From assembly GCA_963840835.1 (NCBI GenBank), contig CAWJAM010000006.1:558001-622000 (forward strand): 64,000 nucleotides of DNA. Reading direction: 5' to 3'. The position numbers and the translations under genes are program-made. The DNA is from Rubrobacter_D sp963840835. GTDB taxonomy: Bacteria > Actinomycetota > Rubrobacteria > Rubrobacterales > Rubrobacteraceae. Shown in pieces: positions 8,353-15,934 of the stretch (the stretch's first letter is position 1; the number at the start of each line of letters is the position of its first letter). A model generated the notes under the pieces. It worked only from the letters and a program-made list of their open reading frames with translations, did no database searches and was not told the origin of the DNA.

Positions 8353-9594
8353 ATGTCCCAGATGACCACGGATCGGGGTGACCTGTTCGCCAGGGTCCTC
8401 GACCCCGCGAACCGTCCCGACCCGTACCCGCTCTACGACCGGTTGCGCGAAGCCCCAGTCTCGCTGCAGGACGACGGGACCTACGTGGTGAGCACGCACG
8501 CGGACATTTCATGCCTGCTGCACGACCCGCGCATCAGCTCAGACGAGCGCAAGAGCGCGGGCGGAGCTGGCGCGCTGGTAGCCTCGGGCGGTCTGTGGCC
8601 CGAGGGACGGGAGAGCTACCAGCCCTTCATATTCCTCGATCCTCCGGACCACGACCGGCTCCGCCGCGTCGTGATGAGGCGGTTCACCCCCGGGCGGGTC
8701 GAGGGGGCGCGGGCCCGGATCTCCCAACTTGTAAACGATCTGCTCGAGGCACGGGGAGGCGAAGGGCAGATCGACGTCGTGGACGATCTGGCCTACCCGC
8801 TGCCGGTGACGGTGATCTGCGACCTGCTCGGCGTGCCGCCCGAAGACGAGCCACGCTTTCACGGCTGGGCGGCGGCGCTGGCCCGGAGCCTGGACCCCGC
8901 GGTGGGCATGCCCGAAGAAGAGATACGGCAGGCGTCGGGGGCCGCCATGCAGATGGGCGAGTACCTGGCGGCGCTCGTCGCAGCTCGCCGCGTCCGGCCA
9001 GGCGATGACCTGCTCTCCGATCTCGTGTCCGGAGAAGACCCCGACGGGCGTATGGACGAGATGGAGCTGCTCTCCACCCTGGCGCTGCTGCTCGTCGCCG
9101 GACACGAGACGACCGTGAACCTGATCTCCAACGGCACCCTCGCCCTGCTCAGAAACCCCGACGTGCTAGACCGGCTGCGCCGCGAGCCCGCACTCGTCGT
9201 CCCGCTCGTCGAGGAGGTGCTGCGCTACGACCCGCCCAAGCAATTCCGCACCCGCACGACGCTCGCGGAGATCGAGGTCGCAGGCGTGATAATCCCCAGA
9301 GGGGCGACGGTGGTGCTACTGCTCGCCTCAGGCAACCGCGACCCGTCCCGCTTCCCCGAGGCCGAACGATTCGTACCTGACCGCGAAGACAACCAGCACC
9401 TGGCCTTCGGCGGCGGCGCCCACTACTGCGTCGGCGCCCCCCTGGCCCGCATCGAAGGGCACATCGCCCTGAACGCCCTCGCCCGCAGGCTGGTCTCTCC
9501 CCGGCTCGTCACCGACCCGCCGCCCTACCGGCACAACGCCACCCTGCGCGGCCCCGAACACCTCTTCGTCAGGTTCGACCGCCTGACGGATTGA
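8353..9594 (+). CDS. Cytochrome P450
   Basis: This is a soluble bacterial P450 of 413 residues. The I-helix oxygen-binding motif is AGHETT (residues 249-254). The ExxR motif is in VEEVLRYDPPKQFR. The haem ligand is Cys359 in FGGGAHYCVGAPLAR. There is no membrane anchor. The strong Shine-Dalgarno AAGGAGGA overlaps the reductase stop codon, so the three genes form one operon. The substrate cannot be told from sequence; class I electron supply comes from the two upstream genes. Confidence 0.93.
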   Translation: MSQMTTDRGDLFARVLDPANRPDPYPLYDRLREAPVSLQDDGTYVVSTHADISCLLHDPRISSDERKSAGGAGALVASGGLWPEGRESYQPFIFLDPPDHDRLRRVVMRRFTPGRVEGARARISQLVNDLLEARGGEGQIDVVDDLAYPLPVTVICDLLGVPPEDEPRFHGWAAALARSLDPAVGMPEEEIRQASGAAMQMGEYLAALVAARRVRPGDDLLSDLVSGEDPDGRMDEMELLSTLALLLVAGHETTVNLISNGTLALLRNPDVLDRLRREPALVVPLVEEVLRYDPPKQFRTRTTLAEIEVAGVIIPRGATVVLLLASGNRDPSRFPEAERFVPDREDNQHLAFGGGAHYCVGAPLARIEGHIALNALARRLVSPRLVTDPPPYRHNATLRGPEHLFVRFDRLTD

Positions 9595-9639
9595 GCCAGG
9601 TTCCCCTACGCCCGGCGGGCCGCGCAACCCGCAGCGTCC

Positions 9640-9668
9640 TTCAAGTTCGGTCCTCCGGGGGTTACAAT
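9640..9668 (+). promoter_or_regulatory. Possible sigma-A-type promoter upstream of LuxR-ATPase gene
   Basis: TTCAAG (9640-9645), a 17-bp spacer and TACAAT (9663-9668) lie about 40 bp before the regulator start. The -10 is good and the -35 is weak. Confidence 0.35.
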
Positions 9669-9706
9669 TCTCGGACGGGCAGAGAGGCTCTCTGGGGCAG
9701 CACCAG

Positions 9707-10885
9707 GTGCGGGATAGGCCACAACCGGCGCGGAAGAATACTGCGGGCGACTTCGACCAGGTAGTCGAGTTGCGAGGAATGCCCGAAGACGGTCGTTCGC
9801 CGAACAACCTGCCGCTCCAGTTGACCAGCTTCGTCGGACGAGTGCGAGAGCTGGCGATGGTCGAAGAACTGCTCGCGGATCACCGCCTGCTGACGCTAAC
9901 CGGTCCCGGCGGCTCGGGCAAGACCCGCCTCGCCCTCACGGCCGCCTCGGCGATGGCGGAAGATTTCCAGGACGGCATCCGGCTTGTGGAACTGGCTCCT
10001 CTGTCGGATCCTGACCTCGTTCCCCAGGCGGTCGCCTCCGTCCTTGGCGTCCGGGGAACACCAGGCACTCCGCTCGTGGATTCGCTCTTCCTCCACCTCG
10101 AGTCCCGAGAAATCCTGCTGGTTGTGGACAACTGCGAGCATCTGGTGGGAGCCTGCGCCTCACTCGCGGAGACCCTGCTTCGACGATGCCCAGAGCTGCG
10201 CATCCTGGCGACCAGCCGGGAGGCGTTCGGCGTGCCTGGTGAGGCGCTCTTCTTCGTACCTCCGCTCTCCCTACCTGACCCACGGCGCCTTCCGGCCGTC
10301 GATGGTCTGCTCAGCTACGAGGCCGCCGGGCTGTCGAACCTCTACACCGAGGGGCTCGAACTCGCCGCGGAGACGGGCGACAGGGCGAACGCTGCGTACT
10401 GCCTGGAGGGGCTGGCGACCTTGATCGCGGCTAGAGACGAACCGGAGCGCGCAACCCGGTTGTTCGGAGCGTCCGAGGCGCTGCTCGAAGCCGTCGGTGC
10501 GCCCCTCTACGCCCACGCCCAGGACCGCGCCCTCTACGATAGCGCGGTAGAGGAACTACGTTCCCGCCTCGGCGAGGGTGTTTTCGAAGCGGTGTGGGCG
10601 GAAGGAAGGACTATGTCACCCGAAAGAGCCATCGGGTACGCCCTGGAAACTCCCGAGCCACCCGAGGAATCCGAAGCCACGCCAGAATACCCCGCTGGAC
10701 TGAGCGCCCCCGAGGTCGAGATACTGAAGCTCGTAGCCAACGGCATGACCAACGCCCAGATAGCAAGAGAACTCTACATTAGCCTCCGCACCGTCAACGC
10801 CCACATGGGCTCCGTCTACCACAAGATAGGCTCATCAACCCGCGCAGAGGCAGCCCGCTTCGCCTCAGATCACGGCCTCCTCTGA
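9707..10885 (+). CDS. P-loop ATPase/LuxR transcriptional regulator with internal deletion
   Basis: This protein has up to 392 residues; ATG 9779 is an alternative start preceded closely by GAGG. The order is NNLPLQLTSFVGR, Walker A (TLTGPGGSGKTRLAL), Walker B (EILLVVDNCEHLV), sensor (LRILATSREAFGVPGEALFFVPPLSLPD), then an abrupt junction to a TPR-like segment (AAETGDRANAAYCLEGLATL). A C-terminal LuxR HTH (LSAPEVEILKLVANGMTNAQIA, ISLRTVNAHMGSVYHK) ends it. Relatives of this COG3903-like family are typically about twice as long, so roughly the NB-ARC tail and early TPRs are absent. It is an intact frame, so it may be functional. It is paralogous to the broken copy at 3340-4166. Confidence 0.75.
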   Translation: MRDRPQPARKNTAGDFDQVVELRGMPEDGRSPNNLPLQLTSFVGRVRELAMVEELLADHRLLTLTGPGGSGKTRLALTAASAMAEDFQDGIRLVELAPLSDPDLVPQAVASVLGVRGTPGTPLVDSLFLHLESREILLVVDNCEHLVGACASLAETLLRRCPELRILATSREAFGVPGEALFFVPPLSLPDPRRLPAVDGLLSYEAAGLSNLYTEGLELAAETGDRANAAYCLEGLATLIAARDEPERATRLFGASEALLEAVGAPLYAHAQDRALYDSAVEELRSRLGEGVFEAVWAEGRTMSPERAIGYALETPEPPEESEATPEYPAGLSAPEVEILKLVANGMTNAQIARELYISLRTVNAHMGSVYHKIGSSTRAEAARFASDHGLL

Positions 10886-10890
10886 TCCAC

Positions 10891-11286
10891 GTTTCGTCGC
10901 CCTTCCGTGCCGGGCTCGCCCTCATTGCCGCGGGGGTCTTCGAGGGGACGCCCCCGGGCGCAGAGCCGACCCCGAGTGGCCTGATCCACGGTATGGCGTT
11001 CTTCTGGACATTCATACCGCTGCCGACGGCTTACGCGATCGCGGCGCTCCGCCTGAAGGAGGAGCGAGGGTGGCACAGACACGCCCTGTACTCGGCGGCG
11101 ATGCCCTCTATCGTCTTCGGTCTCGTGGTCATCTACGGGGTATTGGGGAGTGATCAGGGAGATCCCTTGTTCTTCGTAGGGGGAATCTTGAACCGGGTGC
11201 TCATAGCGCTGTCCTTCGGTTGGGTCACCATCACCGCGGTACGACTCCTCGGCCGCAATGAGGGCAGCCGGAAAGCGCGAGGGTAG
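10891..11286 (+). pseudogene. 5'-truncated DUF998-like membrane protein
   Basis: An open frame reads RAGLALIAAGVFEGTPPGAEP, then PSGLIHGMAFFWTFIPLPTAYAIAALRL and three more hydrophobic helices ending in AVRLLGRNEG. The GVF-x-TxPPG...HG pattern and helix spacing match the second half of DUF998 integral membrane proteins. The first half is missing, because the frame begins immediately after the upstream regulator's stop. A shorter 97-residue product from ATG 10993 is possible. A DNA deletion probably fused this remnant to the LuxR gene's end. The family match is from memory of the motif and is moderate. Confidence 0.55.
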
Positions 11287-11318
11287 ACGAGCGTTCTGAC
11301 CTGTAAAGACGGGCAAAC

Positions 11319-11344
11319 GGGCTGTGGGGAGCTCCCCGCAGCCC
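11319..11344. terminator. Perfect palindrome between DUF998 remnant and next gene
   Basis: GGGCTGTGGGGAG is followed directly by CTCCCCGCAGCCC, 13-bp arms with one G-T pair and no loop. There is no T-run. It could stop transcription or be a protein-binding site. Confidence 0.4.
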
Positions 11345-11396
11345 TGGGGAAAGGAACTACTGATGATCCGGTACTTGGACATAGAAGGAGATCATA

Positions 11397-11867
11397 ATGA
11401 TTGCGGAGTCGAAAGCAGCTTATGGTAAGCCAACGAGCCGCGGGCGTACGGCGGTCCGTGCCGCAGAGAAGGAGATCGACATGAAGCAGCCGGCCGCGGA
11501 GTACGTGAGCCTCGTCGAGGTACTGGAGCTTACGGTGCCCTTCGAGGAGTTCGAGGAGGCCATCCGGGCGGCGACAAAACGCCTCGAAGACGAAGGGGTC
11601 AGGGAGCTAGTATCCATGAACTTCTACGGGGAGCCGGGTTCCACCCAGGTCGGGGGCATCCTCACCTTCTCCGATAGGGAGCGCATGACGGAACACATGG
11701 CCATGGTCTCATCCTGGAAAGAGTTCGAGAGGTTCTTCGCCACCGTGAAGCCGTTGGACGTGCGGGTCTACGGCAAGCTGAGCGCGGAGGCGGAGGCCTG
11801 GATCGGGCAGTTCGGGGACATCGTGAGCAGGAAGTTCGAGGAGCACGTCGCAGGCTTCGTCCGCTGA
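11397..11867 (+). CDS. Hypothetical protein, alpha/beta, two candidate starts
   Basis: The product has 156 residues from ATG 11397 or 128 from ATG 11481. I do not recognise the family. The 128-residue part (from MKQPAAEYVSLVEV) shows mixed helix/strand character. It contains an amphipathic helix FEEAIRAATKRLEDEG, a strand LVSMNFYGEPGS, VGGILTFSDRERM, and a C-terminal helix, and is reminiscent of small dimeric alpha/beta-barrel or heme-responsive proteins. Both starts have the same AGAAGGAGATC ribosome site at the same distance (3 nt). They are 84 bp apart and in frame, so two isoforms are possible. The 28-residue extension is basic and low in hydrophobics, so it is not a signal peptide. Confidence 0.6.
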   Translation: MIAESKAAYGKPTSRGRTAVRAAEKEIDMKQPAAEYVSLVEVLELTVPFEEFEEAIRAATKRLEDEGVRELVSMNFYGEPGSTQVGGILTFSDRERMTEHMAMVSSWKEFERFFATVKPLDVRVYGKLSAEAEAWIGQFGDIVSRKFEEHVAGFVR

Positions 11868-11933
11868 CCGACGGGAGTCGGACCCGAGTTTCATCTGTGC
11901 TGATACCATCTCATCCGTCCTGATGGGAGAGAC

Positions 11934-12524
11934 ATGATACTTCTCCGGGAACCTTCCGACGCGAGGATACGGCGCTTCCTCGACGCCCAGCGCCCCCTGC
12001 CTTTCTCCTACCCAGAGGTGGGCGCCTCGCGCGACGGGGCGCCGCCAGGGTATCCGATCAACCAGTATCGCGGCCGGTTGGGAGAGGGGCCAGAGACCTT
12101 CGAGCGGGCGGTAGGGGCGATCCGAAGCTGGAAGATGTACGAGACGGGGTGGACCAGGCTCCTCTGGCCCGAAGCTCCCATCGCGGAGGGCACCGTGGTT
12201 GGTGTACTCGGGCGCCACTATGGTCTCTGGTCTCTGAACGCGTGCAGGATCACCTACACGATCGAAGACGAAGCTCCATCACTGAAACGCTACGGCTTCG
12301 CCGTCGGCACGCTACCCGGGCACGTCGAGCGGGGAGAAGAGCGCTTCACGGTCGAGTGGCACGCGACAGACGACTCGGTGTTCTACGAACTATTCGCTTT
12401 CTCCCGCCCATCCCACCCACTAGCCATGGCGGCACCGCCGCTCGCACGTCTCGTCCAGAGACGCTTCGCGCGCGACTCACTGCAGAGCATGACGGCCATA
12501 GTAGGTCAGCAAGCAAAAAGCTGA
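11934..12524 (+). CDS. DUF1990 family protein
   Basis: This protein has 196 residues. Landmarks are FSYPEVGASRDG near the N-terminus, FERAVGAIRSWKMYETGWTRL, the segment ACRITYTIEDE, then YGFAVGTLPGHVERGEERF and ELFAFSRPSHPLA near the C-terminus. These match the DUF1990 family found across actinobacteria and plants. Its biochemical role is unknown; a steroidogenic-acute-regulatory-like ligand fold has been suggested for relatives. The stop codon lies inside a family A repeat element (GCTGA). No operon partner is evident. Confidence 0.75.
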   Translation: MILLREPSDARIRRFLDAQRPLPFSYPEVGASRDGAPPGYPINQYRGRLGEGPETFERAVGAIRSWKMYETGWTRLLWPEAPIAEGTVVGVLGRHYGLWSLNACRITYTIEDEAPSLKRYGFAVGTLPGHVERGEERFTVEWHATDDSVFYELFAFSRPSHPLAMAAPPLARLVQRRFARDSLQSMTAIVGQQAKS

Positions 12525-12577
12525 AAAGCGAAGGCGCTAGCCTGAGCGTGCCGACAAGGCGCGAAGCGACGTGCCAA
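12519..12577. repeat. Family A palindromic repeat, right-hand half copy
   Basis: AGCTGAAAAGCG is followed by AGGCGCTAGCCT, then CGTGCCGACAAGGCGCGAAGCG. This is the same word-plus-hairpin grammar as the full copies at 15573 and 43639, but only the reverse-orientation half is present. It supplies the stop codon of the DUF1990 gene. Confidence 0.7.
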
Positions 12578-12581
12578 GACG

Positions 12582-12779
12582 CTATTGCAGCAACTTCTTG
12601 AGGTTATCTTCGAGGTACTCTGCGGTCACGGGGCCTTCGGGGGTGTAGGCGACGGCCTCCTTGCAGAGGTGGTAGAGGGCGAGGGTACGGGTCGGGGAGA
12701 GCCGGCGGCTTCCGGCCTGTTCCATGACGAGCCGCATCAGCTCCAGGGCGACCTCGGCCTCGCTCTTGCGCTGCTCCAT
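12582..12779 (-). CDS. Small hypothetical protein (65 aa)
   Basis: This is a 65-residue, charged, probably all-helical protein: MEQRKSEAEVALELMRLVME ... TLALYHLCKEAVAYT ... AEYLEDNLKKLLQ. I do not recognise it. It is flanked on both sides by palindromic repeats (12519-12577 and 12789-12814), so its transcript is probably insulated. Codon use is ordinary for the window, which supports a real gene. Confidence 0.5.
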   Translation of the reverse strand: MEQRKSEAEVALELMRLVMEQAGSRRLSPTRTLALYHLCKEAVAYTPEGPVTAEYLEDNLKKLLQ

Positions 12780-12788
12780 TCGGATGCC

Positions 12789-12814
12789 TTTCAGCTCGTC
12801 AGCATTTCAGCTTG
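12789..12814. repeat. Family B repeat word pair
   Basis: TTTCAGCTCGTCAGCATTTC and the following AGCTTG form a left-arm copy of the TCAGCATTTCAGC repeat. No matching right arm was seen nearby. Confidence 0.6.
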
Positions 12815-12990
12815 TAGTTTGTTTATGGTTGACAGGTCGATGGCTCGCCGTGCATAGAGCTCGGGTCATGTGCGCTGCGAACCGATTCATGGTGGCGATT
12901 ATACCGGGGCGGGGTGCGGCTATGGTAAAATCGGGGGCGCTTTGATCCCGAATCTTAGCCCCAGAAGGGACCCGGAGACGCAGCCAGGCT

Positions 12991-13683
12991 ATGCGCGAGG
13001 GGTTAGCTACGCCCTTGGGTGAGTCGAGGAGAGTTTACGTCGTCTGCCCCGTCTGCGGCCACGCGTTCAGGGCCGCCCTCGCGAGCACCTACATCACCGT
13101 CGGCAGGGAGGCCGATCTCTGCCCCAAGATCCCGGGGCGTCCATCTGACGGGGCGCAAGTGATCCGCAGCTCCGTGACCATGTGCCCGGCGTGCTCCTTC
13201 GCCTCAGGCGAGGCCTTTGGCGACCTCGACCTGACCTTCGACGAACGCCACGGCATAGAGGAGCGCCTGAAGGAAGACGGCCTGCTGAAGGTCTTCCGCA
13301 AGGGCCAACCACCCTGGCTCGGCTTCCACGCCGCCGAGGTCTGCGGCAAGGAGCGGAGCCTCAGGTCCCGCGAACTGGGCGACCTATGCCTGCGCGCCTC
13401 CTGGGTCTGCCGCAAAGAGAAGGAACGTCCCTTCGAGAGCACCTTCCAACTCAGGGCCCTCCGCCACTTCATGCGCGCCCTCCAGGAGGACGACCTCCTC
13501 GGGCGCGAGCTCGCTGTCACCACCTACCTCGTCGGGGAACTCAACCGTCGCCTCGGAAACCACCGCGAGGCACTCAACTGGTACGTGAACGCTGGCCGCA
13601 CAACAGAAGGCGACCCCCGAGTAGCCTGGCTCGACCGGCTGATAGACAGGCAGAGCAAGCTCGCGAGAGAAGAAGCTGCATGA
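12991..13683 (+). CDS. DUF2225 family zinc-ribbon protein
   Basis: This protein has 230 residues. The N-terminal zinc ribbon is CPVCGHAF, followed by a second pair in MCPACSFA. Between them is ADLCPKIPG. The remainder is helical with TPR character (FQLRALRHFMRALQEDD, LGELNRRLGNHREALNWYVNAGR). This layout matches DUF2225 proteins of Firmicutes and actinobacteria, whose role is unknown. A good -10 (TAAAAT, 12926-12931) lies about 60 bp upstream. The ATG at 12991 follows a weak GGAG, and other starts would cut the zinc ribbon. Confidence 0.8.
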   Translation: MREGLATPLGESRRVYVVCPVCGHAFRAALASTYITVGREADLCPKIPGRPSDGAQVIRSSVTMCPACSFASGEAFGDLDLTFDERHGIEERLKEDGLLKVFRKGQPPWLGFHAAEVCGKERSLRSRELGDLCLRASWVCRKEKERPFESTFQLRALRHFMRALQEDDLLGRELAVTTYLVGELNRRLGNHREALNWYVNAGRTTEGDPRVAWLDRLIDRQSKLAREEAA

Positions 13684-13688
13684 AAGCC

Positions 13689-13820
13689 GGTCAGCACTTC
13701 AGCCAGTCAGCATTTCAGCTATCGTTCGTTCGAGCGGTACGGGCGATGACCCATAATCGCTGAATTGCTGAGAGCCGCGGAGCGGCGTGCTGAAGTGCTG
13801 ACTGGCTGAGGCCGAAGGCC
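13689..13820. repeat. Family B palindromic element with inverted arms
   Basis: The left arm (13689-13720) carries TCAGCACTTCAGC and CAGTCAGCATTTCAGC. The right arm (13759-13820) carries GCTGAATTGCTGA, the mini-hairpin GCCGCGGAGCGGC, GTGCTGAAGTGCTGACTGGC and GGCCGAAGGCC. About 38 bp separate the arms. It lies between convergent genes and may act as a bidirectional terminator. Confidence 0.7.
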
Positions 13821-13822
13821 TG

Positions 13823-14659
13823 TTATTCGATCGTCTCCGATACGACCCGGTCCCCGGCCTCTCTATCTGGGACCCAGTAGGCGATTCCCCCGATGTATTG
13901 GGGTGTTCCCGGGTAGAGTTCGGCGCCCTCGATGCCGGAGAGGCGGGTGCGGATGGCGAAGCGGGCGGCTTCGAGGGGGTTCATGTTGGTGTCGATGTTG
14001 CGCCACGTCGCCGCGGCCGTGGCGGGGAGACGCGGCAGCCTGGCGAGGGAGGTCGATTCCTGGGCAAGCTCCCTCAGAAACTTCTGTTGGCGGCCTATCC
14101 TCCCGATATCCGCCGTCGGGCCGCCCCTGTAGCGTACGTAGGCGAGTGCTTCGAGGCCGTCCAGCTCCTGGGTGCCCGCCGGTATGTAGACGCGGCGGCC
14201 TTCTATCCCGACCCTTATAGGGTTGTCTACTTCGAGTGTGATCCCACCCAGGGCGTCTACTATCTCCTCCACCCCGCCGAAGTTGACGACTACGTAGTCG
14301 TTTAGCCTGAGATTGGTAAGATTTTCGAGCGTCTCGACGGTAAGCTCGGGCCCACCGCTGGCGTAGGCGGCGTTGATCTTATCCTCTCCTACATCGGGGA
14401 TGTCCACGAGCGTGTCGCGCGGCACCGCGAGCATGCCGCCGCCTGCCTTCGCCACCACGATGGTGTCCGAGCGAGAGACCTCATCGGCCCGCGCGTCGCT
14501 ACCGAGCAAGACCACCCTCTGCCCACCAAGTGGCACCAGCAGATAGACGAGCAAGAGGACGAATAGGACGAGCACTACCAACAGCACCGCCCTGAGCGCA
14601 CCACCCCCCCGCCTGCCCTCCCCATCCACTTTGCCGGCCCTGTAGACCCTCATACCCAT
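13823..14659 (-). CDS. LytR-CpsA-Psr (LCP) family cell-wall ligase
   Basis: This protein has about 278 residues. A short basic cytoplasmic tail (MGMRVYRAGK) precedes one membrane helix (VLLVVLVLFVLLLVYLLV), followed by the extracellular LCP domain. Conserved elements are the early Asp/Ser (SRSDTIVVAK), the phosphate-binding arginine (VPRDTLVDIPDVGEDKINAAY), GVEEIVDALGGI, and ALAYVRYRG...DIGRIGRQQKFLREL. The family transfers lipid-linked glycopolymers to peptidoglycan. The start is ATG 14659 or 14653; longer reading adds a proline-rich stretch. The 3' end abuts a family B repeat shared with the convergent DUF2225 gene. Confidence 0.88.
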   Translation of the reverse strand: MGMRVYRAGKVDGEGRRGGGALRAVLLVVLVLFVLLLVYLLVPLGGQRVVLLGSDARADEVSRSDTIVVAKAGGGMLAVPRDTLVDIPDVGEDKINAAYASGGPELTVETLENLTNLRLNDYVVVNFGGVEEIVDALGGITLEVDNPIRVGIEGRRVYIPAGTQELDGLEALAYVRYRGGPTADIGRIGRQQKFLRELAQESTSLARLPRLPATAAATWRNIDTNMNPLEAARFAIRTRLSGIEGAELYPGTPQYIGGIAYWVPDREAGDRVVSETIE

Positions 14660-14735
14660 CCCATGATTGTAATTCAGCACGTCGTCCGAAGGCCGAAGCG
14701 TGCTGCCAAACACATCCGGAACGAGCTGATGCGGG

Positions 14736-14741
14736 TATACT
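14736..14741 (+). promoter_or_regulatory. -10 element, likely leaderless start
   Basis: TATACT ends 7 nt before the GTG at 14749. A transcript would begin at or next to the start codon. No good -35 was seen. Confidence 0.4.
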
Positions 14742-14748
14742 GGGACTT

Positions 14749-15570
14749 GTGGAGAAGCTGGAGACAGCGTCGTTCGAGCTCGACGAGGAGCGGGTGGCGT
14801 GGGAGGGCCTGGCATCGTCTTGCTCGGCGCCCATCCGGCGGCTCGGGGCCTTCGCGTTGGTCGGCTTCGCTTCGTTTATGGTTGTTACGACCGCCGTCGT
14901 CCTGTTCTATAACCTCTCCGAGATCGCTCGCGCAAGGGGGGCGACGATACCGAGGGTCGCGTTCGACGTAACGATGCTCGCGGGCGTCGCGGTCGCCGTC
15001 GGGGGTTATCTGGTCTGGCTCTTGTTGAGCCTGCGGTCGTACGCCGCCTTCTCCGCGGTGCTGCGCAGGGGGGGGCTCGACCCTGGCCGGCCCACCGCCG
15101 GGGGCTTGAGGGCGTACTCGGACGAGCAGTTGCTCGCCCTTCGGTCCCGCTACGAGCGGCTGCGCGAGGGCAAGCTCGAAGAGCGTCTCGGACGCACCTT
15201 CGGGTTTCACGGCGAAGACGAGTTCTCTCTGGGCCCCCTGAGCGTGCTACCAGGCACGTTCGAGATGGGCGCCCTCAGGGTCGAGTGGGAGACGCAACTG
15301 ATCCTTCGCTCCGGCGAACCGCTGCCCAGGATCTCCTGGTGGACCGAGGGACGCCACAGCCTCCTGCCGCGCAAACCAGACGACGTTCGCAAGCTCGTCT
15401 ACGCCCTCCGCTACACCGGCGACTCGGTGCGCGAGCTGAAGCGCCGCTACGGCTACAGGACGGAACGCTGGCACGCCACCGTCCCCGAGGGCAAGCTCAT
15501 CGACGCCGTCCGCGACCTCGAAAACTCCCACCGCATTCAGACCGCCCTCAGCCGCCGACTTCCCGGCTGA
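14749..15570 (+). CDS. Hypothetical membrane protein with two TM helices
   Basis: This protein has 273 residues. Residues about 33-55 (LGAFALVGFASFMVVTTAVVLF) and 75-97 (VTMLAGVAVAVGGYLVWLLL) are membrane helices. The C-terminal two thirds is soluble and charged, with SDEQLLALRSRYERLREGKLEERLG and WWTEGRHSLLPRKPDDVRKL. I do not recognise the family. The GTG at 14749 lies 7 nt from a TATACT box with no Shine-Dalgarno, which suggests a leaderless mRNA. It is divergent from the LCP gene, so the two share the 14660-14748 promoter region. Confidence 0.6.
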   Translation: MEKLETASFELDEERVAWEGLASSCSAPIRRLGAFALVGFASFMVVTTAVVLFYNLSEIARARGATIPRVAFDVTMLAGVAVAVGGYLVWLLLSLRSYAAFSAVLRRGGLDPGRPTAGGLRAYSDEQLLALRSRYERLREGKLEERLGRTFGFHGEDEFSLGPLSVLPGTFEMGALRVEWETQLILRSGEPLPRISWWTEGRHSLLPRKPDDVRKLVYALRYTGDSVRELKRRYGYRTERWHATVPEGKLIDAVRDLENSHRIQTALSRRLPG

Positions 15571-15572
15571 AG

Positions 15573-15932
15573 AGCACGCTGCAGCCTTCGGCTTGTCAGC
15601 ACGCTTCGGCCTTCGGCCTCCGCTTGTCAGCACGGCGCCTAGCGGCGCCTTGTCAGCACGCCCAGCCCTTCGGGCTTCGCTTGTCAGCAACGCTAAGGCC
15701 TTCGGCCTCGCTTTCAGCTTTTTGGTTCGGACCCCGCTCTGCGGCGTGCAACGAACCGCCGCCCGAGGCAGTCGGGTTCTACATTCAAGACGGCGGCCCG
15801 AGACGACTTCCTGACAAGGCGCCGACCGAAGGGAGGCGCCGTGCTGACAAGCGAAGGCGCTAGCCTGAGCGTGCTGACAAGCGTAGGCCGAAGGCCGAAG
15901 CGTGCTGACAAGCCTGCGAAGCAGGCGTGCTG
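15573..15932. repeat. Family A composite palindromic element, full copy 1
   Basis: The left arm (15573-15708) alternates TTGTCAGCA with mini-hairpins such as CTTCGGCCTTCGGCC and GGCGCCTAGCGGCGCC. A core follows at 15709-15819. The right arm (15820-15932) has the word reversed (GTGCTGACAAG), with hairpins such as GGCCGAAGGCC and GCCTGCGAAGCAGGC. The core aligns almost gap-free with the core at 43764-43875. The whole 15571-15934 gap between genes is filled by it, and no protein is credible here. The gshA start codon follows within 3 bp. Confidence 0.85.
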
Positions 15933-15934
15933 AC

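Noticed and set aside
15709..15819. Family A core as a small protein gene
   Set aside because: The two copies differ without codon-like spacing and contain stops in different frames; conservation looks structural.
15573..15932. CRISPR array
   Set aside because: Repeat words are only about 9-13 bp, their orientation flips around a core, and the intervening pieces are palindromes and not unique spacers. No cas genes are present.
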